Source of the DNA: Polytrichum commune
Taxonomy: Eukaryota > Streptophyta > Polytrichopsida > Polytrichales > Polytrichaceae
Length of the DNA stretch: 64,000 bases
Assembly: GCA_950295325.1 (NCBI GenBank)
Contig: OX485803.1
Location: forward strand, 19,716,001 to 19,780,000
Reading direction: 5' to 3'
The notes under the pieces are model-generated. The model did no database searches, was not told where the DNA came from, and was given only the letters and a program-made list of their open reading frames with translations. Below are positions 47,101 to 58,515 of the stretch, in pieces. Each line of letters starts with the position of its first letter. The stretch's first letter is position 1. A program made the translations under genes and the position numbers.

Positions 47101-50100
47101 CGGTGTCCATGGTCATCGTCAAAACTGCATTTGGGGCAACAACACGAGTTCTTCAACAGGTAAGTCCTGTTTGTGCCATGTGTTTCTTCACAAGTGTGAA
47201 CAGAATTGATCTGGAATTAGCAAGTTTTGAATCACTTAATATGTGTATAGGCACATGCATGTGAAATATGAATAGAAAAGTTGTATTTTCCATGTACAAA
47301 TCTAAACCAACAAACTTGGCTAGCGATTTGTGGCGAGCATGTACGGGGTCTAGCAAAAACCTCCCCTTTATAAGTTTCATCCCAACTTAGTGTCACTAGA
47401 CTAATTTGGGTTCTTTGATATTGACTTTGAGGTCAAATCAATTCAAAGTATAAAACTAGACTCAAGTTTTATTAGAGACTCATGTTCACCTTCATCTTTC
47501 ATGGTCGCCACAAATCCATGCATGGCCAACAAACTTACATGTGTGCATGCATGTATGTTATACATACGTTGATATTATAATAGTCTTAGACAAAGATCTA
47601 GACTATTCCCCAACATTTAAAGGACTGGCTCATATTACACCAAATTGTTCCATATTCTACAAAAGAAAAATATATACGTATTCTCAAAGAGTGAATGAAA
47701 TGTACTTAATAATGTGACAAGTTTGATTAGAAGTAAAATAAGTGAGGCAAATATAGATCATTAGTTTAAATAATAAATATTTTTATTACTTATTATTTAA
47801 TAGTTGTTTTGACATCAAAAACGAAGGACAAATATGACAAGACAAAAGGTGCTCTAACCTCTTTGAAGAACTATAGAATGTAATGAGAAAAAGTAGACAA
47901 ATTGTGCAAAATATTGCATACAAAGGGAAGAAAACAACTTAGTTTTTAGTTTCAAAAGTAAAAATATTTTTATTGAATACGTGTTTTCTATTCCAACCAA
48001 ATAAAATCTATGTCCCCTTTTTAGCACGACTTCCAAGTGGAAGTGGTCAGTGAGCAATGAGATTTACTAAGAGCATTAAGTTTTTCTGCACATCTTTACA
48101 CATCACACTACTAGTAGTTGACATTTATATACCTATTATATGTCAATTTTATATCAATTAAGCTATTTTGTGACAATGAACCCGAATGATCAACCATCGA
48201 ATGTGCACCAATATTAATTTTCGAGAACGTTTTTATGATATCAATCATTTTTATACCAATTACATGTGTAGGACATTGGTGAAGATACTACGAACATTCC
48301 TTTGAAAGTGTTGCCTAGAATTGTGCAAACTTTCTTTGTCTTGGCCAGGCCACCTTTGTCCTTTCTTCCATCAACAAAGACACTTGAGGATTTGGATAGC
48401 ATCATACAATGTAAGCTTCTACTACACTCATTATTTGCAAGAATTTGGATTTCCAATTCATACTAGACTTACTATTGGTATGAAGATTTTTATTATTATA
48501 GATTGGTCTTATTTTCTATGCCGTACTACATTGACAGAAAGGTCATACATTAGTAGTTGAAGAACCTCAACTCACCCTTGGAAAAGAAAACATTTGTATA
48601 CGCAAAATAATTGTACTTCAACACATGTGGTAACATGTCAATATATTGTATGAACCGAGATTGATAGTGTGGTATTATATGTTGCCTCCTTCTTTAATAG
48701 ATTTGACAATGTTTGGGATACCTTGCAACATTCTTTAACAAGTCTAATCAACTTAATAACATCTTAAGGACAACTGTATACAATATTAAGGCGATTTAAA
48801 TCACATGCATATTGCAGCCAAATGTTAACCCTTATTTTACAAACTTCGTATGCCATTGCCATGAGTAGATTGTAATTAATTGGATTAATAGCTTTGTTAT
48901 GACGTTGATATGCATCAGGTGTACCGGACCTAGAGGATAAAAAACTCTCTGAACTGTTGAGAGCCACAACAAAATTTGATGTTACTAAAGAAGACCTCAA
49001 AATATATACCAAAGAAATGAACGATGTTATTGACTCAGTGATTGAGTTCCTAAGGAGAAGGTTAGGTCTACTTCATTGACATGTGGTACAAATTTTCCTA
49101 TATGTATATGTTACATGGAGCTTTATAGTAAGTACTTGAGTTTTCATTAATAACGTTGTTCTTGAAGCAAACATTAGAGATTGACTAGAAATGCCTGAAA
49201 TTTGCTTTAGGTCGTATGACATGTTCATAACATAATACTTGCACATTGAATTAACCCAAATGGTCCAATGTGATCTTCCTCAAGAAATCTATGCAAGAAA
49301 AAAGTTAAAATAAATTCTTCGTCATTGAATTAATGAGGTAAAAGTTGTATTGTTGCAACTTGTTCCATACTAGCCTTGTTTATGAGGTCCTAGAATCTAG
49401 AATTGCTTAGACCTTTGTGTGTGGCTTGTGGAGACCTAATCATGTATCTTGCACAACCTTCCTCAAGACCGGTTAACCCCTACTTGCATGGGAGCAATCA
49501 TATGTGGTCATCCATTTGAAGGGAATGGGTCTCACATGCCTTTAAAGGGGATGACACTTCCCCAAAGTTTCGGGGGAAGTTCTTGACCCATGGAACTCTC
49601 TAGCTTCTTTAATACAATTTTAAAAAACGAGGTTACAGTTCTAGAGAGCTCAATATTCACATGCACATGCTTTCAACTGGTGTCAACTAAATTAATAGTT
49701 GATTTGTATGTCCGTTGCTACCATTATAATAGTACTAAAACCTTTTTGTTTGCGTTTGTAGTTACATTCTACAATTCTCAAAAAAAGACCAAATGATAAG
49801 AATCTTTGGATGTGTAGCGGGGTATTCTATCTTGACCGCGGGTCTTATTTTGCTACCATTCGGAGGAATAGGCTTAGCTATAGGTGGCGCAGAAACCATT
49901 GCAGCCTGTGTGACTGCTGGCGGTGTCCTAAGTGTTGGCGGTGTTAGGGGTATCATCATGCTTGTTCTTGGTAAAGGACAACACATGGTTCGTGAGTACA
50001 CTGAGATGCTGGAACTTGCAATCTATGAGGCATCTCTTTGGTCTATCGAGAAGTCCAAAAACATTCAAAAGCCTAAATTGTTACCAAGGGCTACTTCAGA

Positions 50101-52516
50101 CAACAAGCTTACAACGACAGAATCAGAATCATTGCTTCAAGAAGAAGGTAGACATGCCCAAACTCAGAATTTGTTATACCTCACTGCGTTTTCTTTCTTT
50201 ATTTATTTTTATTATCTTTCCTTCCTTCCTTCCAAGTACAATGAATGATTATGATTCTAGGCAAATAACTTCAAATTCCATCATATCCCAATCCCATTGA
50301 GCATTACTGTACATGATGTCATACATCTTCCTCAAGTAGCATGTTATTTTCAGCGTAAAGCCTTGCCACATTTCTCTTTGAAATCGGTGGGCTTCTTACA
50401 TGCCGTAGTTACCCTAGGGGATTTTGGCAGGATGTATAGCACCATCTGAGCCGTCCATTTCATCTAAATCTAGAGGTTGAAATCTGAGCAAGGGCTTACG
50501 CTAAGTAAAGCCCTCAGGCCGTGGCCTTCTAGAAATACGGGCCAACCCTCGGGTGGGCCCTTCTTCATGGAAAGCCCCGGCCCTAGAGCCTTACTTAATT
50601 ACTTTCTAGATGTTTCAAAGAAATCGGTAAACAGTGCGTCCACTTTGCATGTGTCGATCTGCATATAGCTTCGCATATATATAAGTATGAGTAAATAATT
50701 CCATGACTGACTGTTTCTCTTGTAATTTGCTCTTTTGCTGATTTTATGATCAGTGAATACAAATTGAATGCTCACATTTTTTTAGATTGTGAGTTTAAGG
50801 GATGCGCCTTTCTCACCTATTGATAAACCTGCACCTGTAATTCAGTTGAACGCAGTGGGAGCCATTTGGAGCGCATGATTGAGGAGATTCGCAAACCTGG
50901 GAAAACAAATATTGAACTCAGCTCCGAAGCAATGCAAGCAGCAAGCGTAGAATCCAAACACAATTTGGTACGAAGGATGCACATCGTGGCTAAGACAGTT
51001 GCCATGTACAACAAGGAAGTTAAGAGCACTGAGTTTCTGGGAATTGTCGGGGCGGAGGACTCTGGGAAATCAACCTTCATCATGGTTGGATAAACCACTC
51101 CTTTCAATAGCTGGCATTTTCACATCGTTTTTCTCCTTCTGTACATGATGTCATAAACTGAACTGTTGGTTTATCTATGTCTTTATCTGTAGCTTAAAGA
51201 TTGATGTTTGTTGTACAGAAAGCCATCAGAAGATTTGGAGAGAACCCTTCTGGAGACGTGCCTGAAGTAGGATTTAAGTGTCACACCACGACTGTAAGGC
51301 CGTACAAGCTCAAAGGTAGCTTGTATCTGGTGGATTTTCCAGGCAGCGATGGAACGGAGAATTATGCAAAAGCTTGGAAGCAATTCACATCGGTTCCCAG
51401 TTCATGTATCCTGCTTCTTGAATTCAAGGTATGTTTACCCCAGGGTGGCAACTTTTCCTTTAGAAAAGTTGTTCCTAATCACTTCTAAGACCTCTAATGA
51501 ACTGATGATTTGTTTTCTTATCAAGACTCAGGAGAAACATGCTTGGAGAGAGCACATTGAGAAAAATCCATTGATGCATTTTGTGTTTGAATTAGAAAAG
51601 CCTTGCCCTTACAAATGACATTTTTAGAAAAAATTAGAACAATTGTTTTAATCAGGGTCACCATCCAGACCCGTAGGTGTTGAGTTTCACTTTTAAGAAA
51701 AAAATTACATTTTTAGAATATATAGTCCTAAGAATGCTAATACTACAAAAGTAGCTCCCAAATCATGCTTCTTAGAAATGGTTTAGCAGCTCCAAGGATG
51801 TTTACAGAACCTGTGAGTCCGAACAATGGCACCAGGGAAAGATGTTTTAAAGGAAAAAAAATCAAAACACTGAGTTCCGAGTGCTCAAGAAGAAGCTCAA
51901 ATGCTTTCTTGAAGTTAACCTAAAACCACCTGTGCTGCAAAACCGATCATATGGGTCTGCGTCTGTTGCCCTCAACTATGTCTATCATGATATACTCTGA
52001 AGTTGTGTATACGAGTGGTTTTATAACCCACTCAAAATTTGGCCAGAAATGGGAGTTCACTACCTTACGCCCAGTGTAGAGTGAACAATGTTATATCTTC
52101 TGTGAATCAGCTGTCAATACCTAGTTAGCATGCGCTTCCACCAACAAGTTTCGTGTCCTCGCATTGTCATTTAGGGTGACATTAAGAAGGATCAGATGAA
52201 GATGTACAAGAAGAAGAAAAAAGACCTTGATTCTAAGGTCGCAGTTGTGTTCAACAAAGTGGATTTGCTGTTCTCAAACTCGGAGGAAGACAAATTTGAT
52301 GCGGATTATTTCAAGATCCACAAGGTACGAACGGCTGATAAGCTTGGTTGCAATAGCGAGGATGTGCATTATGTTTGTTTGGACCCCAGGAACAAGCAGA
52401 CATTCACCGAGTTGCAGAAGTTGGGTGTGCTTGATTTTGAAGGGCTTGCAAAGAAAATAGGAGGTTGGTTGGCAATGCACTCCGCCTCAGGGTCACATCA
52501 CATTCTGATGGAGTAA
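44188..52516 (+). CDS. Gene B: lipase-like-GTPase fusion, lipase triad lost
   Basis: Nine plus-strand exons: 44188-44649, 45269-45697, 46917-47159, 48272-48410, 48919-49060, 49762-50147, 50846-51084, 51219-51428, 52175-52516. They join in phase to 863 residues. Exon order and all intron phases equal those of gene A. The lipase-like domain (1-297) keeps FIAFRGSR, a VHG block and Asp199 (ESDPVASL), but the nucleophile position reads GHRLGG with Arg133 (codon AGA) and the catalytic His position is Lys260 (KFSKSY), so lipase activity is not expected. The Ala/Gly-rich insertion of gene A is missing. A long glycine-rich hydrophobic stretch (about 487-541) could form a membrane hairpin, where gene A has a single segment. 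The GTPase motifs are intact: GAEDSGKST (669-677), DFPG (719-722), NKVD (777-780). Introns are larger than in gene A and hold dispersed repeats. All donors are GT and all acceptors AG. It is probably functional, since no stop or frame break appears in 863 codons. Confidence 0.87.
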
Positions 52517-52850
52517 TTAAAAGATTAACCCCGTTAACCCTGAAGCGCAGTACAAAAACATGTATTTGACTTGCACACTCCCATTTGTACTTATTATGTC
52601 AAAAGTGACTATCTAAAATGAACTACTTCTTAAAGTTGTGTTTTTTTAATGTTAATTGGTTGAATGCCTTGGTGTACCGTGTTATTGAAGATGTGAGTTT
52701 AGGTGCACAGCTTGGGTGGCCTTTGATGCAAATACATATGTTGTATGTTGATCATCTTAAATGTCAAGCATGAGAGCATTTTTATATTCTCACTACCAAA
52801 ATAATACATTGGCTATGGATTACATTCCTACACACTAACCTACCCAATCT
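52517..52850. other. 3' flank of gene B
   Basis: AT-rich sequence after the stop codon at 52514-52516. It presumably contains the 3' untranslated region. No other feature is supported. Confidence 0.4.
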
Positions 52851-54030
52851 AAATCTAACCCCACTCCAATCCCCACCACAAGATTTTCACAATCAAAATA
52901 CTTTGGCTAGTACAATGCTATGTAATCACCCTACTTAAGGAAAAACCAAGAACTAACCCACACGCCAACCAACACGACACCCTACACCCCGAAATCACAA
53001 AACTAACTACTAATCAACTCTTTCAACATAACACAAGCCTACTATTCCTCCCCCCTCACATGCCCCCTACAACTCACCCCACAACTAAGATATTCTATTT
53101 GGATCTATGGGTAATAGACCCAAAACCTCGTAATAGACCGGTGTCAGCTTGGCGCATCCAACCGACCACACCACCACCCTCCAAGCCATACATTGGGCTA
53201 TAACGGCAACCAAAGGAGACCCCAACACAATCACCATCCTAGTTGTCAACAATCAAGACTAGACTGCCCAACAACTACCCCTCAACCAACATGTCGATAT
53301 CCGCACTTCAGCAACCACACCACCACACAACATATGTTATAACCCCACATTGGAATGGCCAAAATTCTATCAACACACAAAACCATCCCTCACATCCATA
53401 AATTGCATTCCATAATCAAACAAGCCACCCATGTGACACACAAACCCCACAAGACCTACAAAGTACCCTACAAAGAAACCACAACAATCACATAGACACC
53501 CACCAAAACCAACCTACCCTCACCTCCTACAAGGTTACATTTTCCCCACATGGAAACTAGCACCCAATAGAAACTTCCCCCCTGGATCAACCGCCACACT
53601 ACCCCTACCAAATGAATACCACAACATTCACCCCCTAAAATACAACCCGGCTTAGAAATTTATAGCCTCGATAACAACAATGTCCAAATATCAAAAAGAC
53701 TACCAAGATACCAATTTAACTATCCTTAAGCCAAACTCAACACTATCCTAATTGCCATAAAAACCATACCAAATCACCCACATCGACACCTATATATCTT
53801 CATGGACACCCTCAACAATATATTCATGATTAACAACCACATTCAACACCCATCCTCACAACACCACCACCTTGGCAAGCTACCTATAGCCACAGTACAC
53901 CAAATATATTGGACCAAACACAAAATATCCACCCACAATGTCCGCACACACACATGTATTATTGGAAATAAAAAAAACAAATGTTGTAGCAAACAAGGGA
54001 GTACAAAAAGACTAACCCCCCCCCCACCTC
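52851..54030. other. Strongly G-poor (A/C-rich) strand-asymmetric segment
   Basis: For nearly 1.2 kb the plus strand is rich in A and C and very poor in G: many 60-base lines have only three to six G. Composition changes abruptly on both sides. There is no long reading frame and no simple repeat unit that I can define. It may be part of an unrecognised transposon or a satellite-like sequence. Confidence 0.6.
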
Positions 54031-56310
54031 TCACATACACATAGCTATTTGGGTACTCATGCTTTTGGGTGCCACAGTTAGCCTCACTCTTCATTGTCCC
54101 TCGCACCTTGTTTGCTTTAAAATATAAAAAAAGGCGTGCCCTTAGAATATATAATTTACCTACTCTAAGTATTCCGGAAGAAATTTTAGATCTCATAGCT
54201 ACCTTTGAAGCCTGTGATGCATGGTTGTCTAGCGTGTATCAAAGGTTGTTAAATTAATCAAAAAAATTCACATCGTGCATTTCATTGAATAGTTCAAATT
54301 CAAAACATATTAACGTCATATATATCAATGCATTTAGTGTGTCATAGAAGCCAAGTTTAAGTAATGACTAAATGTTGAAATTTCTTTAATAATTGGATGG
54401 TCACACCATTGAAAAGGGGGGTTAGTGTGGTAAAGGGGTTCCAGTCACACCATTCTCTACATTCACATTTTCATTCTTTCATGCATTAAAAATAAATTAA
54501 AACATGAAAGTTAATTACATAGGATGATGAAACAAATAGTGGTGCACTCCTTTCACATGGAGCTATCTGTCTTCACCTATGAAGGTAAGGTGCCCCTTAG
54601 ATTGTCTATAATAGAATGTGGGTACAGAGGTCACCTCATCTGTAGATCAACTCCCCATCATTTGTCCAATTTCTACATAAACTAATAACGTTATGACTCG
54701 AACTTCTGTGGAGACAATTGTAAGTACCGTATGAGCTTGATGTGTAACATGAAATCCCTCAATATATTCACTTATGATATGAGAACATGAAATGTCATTA
54801 ATTGTTGACAAATCACAAGGTATAGTGCACACAAACATAGGCTCAATGTGACTAAGCATAAAACTATTGACTCAAAGGTGGATGTATCCTCAAGAAACAT
54901 ATTATTTAACAACCTATGATTTAATCTTTGTTTCTAATCTAGACCGAAATAATTTCCTCACTACTTGACATAATGATAAGTGTTTGATGGCAAAATGTTG
55001 CTCGTGCAACAAATTACTGCTTTGATGATGGAAATATACACTCTACTAATCTAGGTTCTAATCTATGATGATGATGATTTATACACAAACCTAAATTTTG
55101 TTGTAAAATGGAAGAAATTTGTGTTTATCATCTCAGACCCTGCGCTTAATACGGATGGGGAGTCGTTTACTCAACCTCGGAAAAGGGAAAAATGACACCA
55201 CTTCTTCACCAAGTAGCTCCCATGACCTGCGCATTTGGCCACATTCTTGTTATACATGGTTTAAGTTGGAAGCAATTTCTAAAATGTGTTAGGAGATAAC
55301 TTTCCCAAATGTTACGAAAGGGATTCTCACGAAATTCTATCACTAAAGAGAAGTTGTGAGGCACCATCAAAGGATCACATATGTACAATTAAAAATACAA
55401 TTATTAGTTTTGATCCTCCCATGATGCATCTAAGAGTCAAAGCGTTGAAAAGTAGTCATCATAATCAAAACTTAGTGCTTTGCTATAAACTTGATTTTGT
55501 TTGGCTGGAGTTACAAATCTTATAGATCACAAGCAAGATTTGATCTTGTCGTGATTAAACTATCAAAATATCTTGATGTGAGTAATTCATGAGCCTGGTA
55601 TGAAGAGCAACCATTCATGAAGTTTCATAAGCAAGCTTCTGGGGTGATACATGATTTCAATACCTTTGTTTGGGAGATTTTTTTTCTGAATAATATTTCT
55701 TTGGCAAGATCCATTCGCATTAAATTGAAAGTCCCATTTTGAAGCCCAGTGGATAACATAGACCAAAAGGACATTGGTCACAATGAGATTGGACTAGTAG
55801 GAGCTCAGACGATAGACACGGCTATTCTAAGTTCGACTCTCAACACAATTTGGAGGGCATATATGTGATCACTTCCAAATAATGAGAATCTTCACTTTGA
55901 CGTCCCATAACTTCTATATCTCAACTGCAATATTGAAATTATGAATGACAATTTGTTTGATTTGCAATTGCTAACCAAATGAAATGATTCATGATACGAA
56001 TCAGCTGTGAAGATTCTTTTTGGAGTTGGAAGTGCCCACAATAAGGCCAAAAACATTATATACAATAGAAGTTGCAAATACAAGAGAGGGGGAACCTGAG
56101 TTTACATGACTTACTCAAATTTTATGACAAGGTGGTGAAGGAAGATGCAGAGTTCCGCACGAGCAAGGTCCAGTCCTGGGCAGAGCCGTGCACGACCACC
56201 AAAGCCAAAGAAAGGCGCCTTGGACCCGTTTGCATCCTGTGCAATACATGGAAAAATTGGTTCCAATCGAGTGTTTTAACATGCAAAAAAACAAATAATT
56301 AATTCTTTAT
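54031..56310. other. AT-rich intergenic DNA
   Basis: No supported gene. Short frames at 54069, 54647, 55286 and 56072 are unrecognised. Words around 55780-56040 resemble the dispersed repeat noted at 12050-12380. Confidence 0.35.

Positions 56311-56317
<7 letters not shown>

Positions 56318-56351
<34 letters not shown>
56318..56351. repeat. TA microsatellite
   Basis: About 16 consecutive TA dinucleotides directly before the segment that may be a long terminal repeat. Confidence 0.85.
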
Positions 56352-56356
<5 letters not shown>

Positions 56357-57385
56357 AGTGTCGTACACCTCTCCATGAGGAGTGCCCGAAACACCATGGG
56401 CACAAGGGGGACCCCGGAGTGACACCCAGGACTTGTGGCGCCGTTGGTGAGAGGGCCCAAGTGATTCTAGTGTGGGTGAAGGCCCCGGGCGTTGGGAACG
56501 CCTCCCACCCACGGAGACTAGGAGATATGTAAGCCCAAAATGGTGCCCAAATGTGTTATTAACCCTTTGAAACCATTAGGAGTTATATTTTGATGTTTTA
56601 TAATTATTCTCAAAAATATAAAAAGAGTGAGGCTTGGTGTGAAGTTATGTTTAGGCCTTAGGCTTATGTGGTGTAGTTAATTGGAAGCTTAGAGGCATGA
56701 AGGAAATTCTTTGGTTAGGTGAGTGTAGCATGTGGTGGACCAAGGGGAGCTCCTTGAATTTAAATATTTGAATTGGGATCCATCTTGTTGGTTTAGGAGT
56801 TGAAGGCTTAGCGGATAGGATAAGAGCATACGAAGTAGGCGAGGATTGAGGGGCTTACTTGGCGGATAGGATAAGAGCCTACGAAGTAGGAGAGGATCGA
56901 GGGGCTTCTCTTGAGCTTTGAGGGGTGCTCACATCTTCCCTTCCCCTATATATTCATTTCTCTCACCTTCTTCACTCACTTGTGTTCCTATTCACTCTCT
57001 CTTCCTTCGCGCTCTTTCATCTTGCACGTGTGGGTGCACACATGTGTGTGGGCACATGAACATGTTGTATTGAGAGGGGAGTGTGGGAATTAGTAGAAGG
57101 ATTAGTGGAATTAGTAGAATTCATAGAGACTTGTAGGGAACTTAGTAAGGTTAAGTGTAGTAGTTGGTCGACCCTTTAGAAGGCCAATGCTCTACCTATT
57201 CAAGAGACTAGCATTAATAAAACATCATGATTTCAAGTGAGTTGGGAGCTTGTTGAGATGGAAGTACATTCCATGTTACCACGGGCTTTGGTATGACACA
57301 TGTGATTTTCAAAACCATCACCCGGACTAGGACGCTTAAGGGTGGTGGGTTTGGCCTCACATAAATGGTGCGTCCGCCGGGAGTG
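56357..57385 (+). mobile_element. Possible 5' LTR with primer-binding site of a Ty3-type retroelement
   Basis: A segment beginning TGTCG near 56357 and ending CACA near 57361 is followed three bases later by TGGTGCGTCCGCCGGGA (about 57366-57382). That resembles the TGGCGCC...GCCGGGGA primer-binding sites that follow the 5' LTR in plant Ty3/gypsy (Athila-like) elements. The putative LTR of about 1 kb contains a promoter-like CT-rich block. No gag or pol frame follows and no second LTR is seen in the window, so it is a truncated element or a chance resemblance. Confidence 0.35.
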
Positions 57386-58515
57386 AAGCAGGAAGTAGAC
57401 ACAAGACTTGGAAGCAATTAAGAAGACTTGGAGGTACAAACTTAAGAGAGGGGAATGAGCACTTGAGACGTGGTAAGTGTTTACTCTTAAGCTTTTATTT
57501 TTTGAATTATTTAGATTAGTTGCATTTTGATTATTTCCTTAGGATGGATTACATTGGAATTTATGCAATTTCATTTTGAGGAAGGAGCGCGGCAAAGGTA
57601 TGTCCGCATCATTTTTGGGGATTTGCTAAGGACATAAAAAGAATTTACGATCAATTAGTTCACTAAGACTTTAGAGGGATAATTAATTTTAGGAAAATTA
57701 GACTTTGACACTCACCAAGTCTTGGGACTTGAGAGTTGATGCTATAGATTAGAATTGTTAGTTAGAAATTATGATTGGGATGTCCCATTGAGTCACGGAC
57801 GAGGGGAGTACTAACTTACAGGGGAAAGCGATTGCTTAAGGTACGACGACTTCTTCAAAATGGGGATATTAACTAAAATGAGACAATTGGGCCATTATGA
57901 GACAATTCGTACCGATGGGAACGTGCATTGGGAACGTGGTTCACGAGTAAATACCCGTGAATTGCCATCATTGACAAGGTTTAGAACAAGAGAAAGGTCA
58001 TCAACATAGACTAACACACTATTTCATGCACATTGGTGTATATATATAAGCTACAATAATGCATATTCTTGCCCACATAAAAACTTAGCCCAGCTGTCAC
58101 CACGGGTGTTCACTCGTGACCAACCAACACCCCGCAACAGATGAGCCTATATCCATAATACAACATAAGTCGACACCACTAAGGAACAACCATTCGCATG
58201 TCAACAAATGTATGCAAATATAATGGGTCTAATCATAAAAGCTATCATGGGCACTTAATATTACTCAGAGAATACAAATACATCTAACCACGAGTGAACG
58301 CCCGTGACAAATCAACGCCATGCAACACACGATGCAAGATCCATAACACATGAAGGAAGGTCTACATGTCATATCCGACTACACAACTGAGGGTCAAAAA
58401 ATCATTTGAATGTATCATAGATGTCACAGTGGGCACAAAAAATGTGAACAAAGTATATGAATTGTTGTATCCACGGGTGAACACCCGTGGAAAATCTATC
58501 ACTATAAAGGTCCGG
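57386..58515. other. Non-coding stretch with four spaced palindromes
   Basis: No supported gene. It contains four 18-bp inverted repeats related to CACGGGTGNNCACCCGTG at 57942, 58101, 58289 and 58472 (see the separate entry). Confidence 0.5.
57942..58489. repeat. Four 18-bp palindromes spaced about 160-190 bp
   Basis: CACGAGTAAATACCCGTG at 57942-57959, CACGGGTGTTCACTCGTG at 58101-58118, CACGAGTGAACGCCCGTG at 58289-58306 and CACGGGTGAACACCCGTG at 58472-58489. Start-to-start spacings are 159, 188 and 183 bp. Each can form an 8-bp stem, often with one mismatch. Downstream of copies 2 and 3 a caa(c)accccgcaaca-like word also recurs. Confidence 0.75.
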
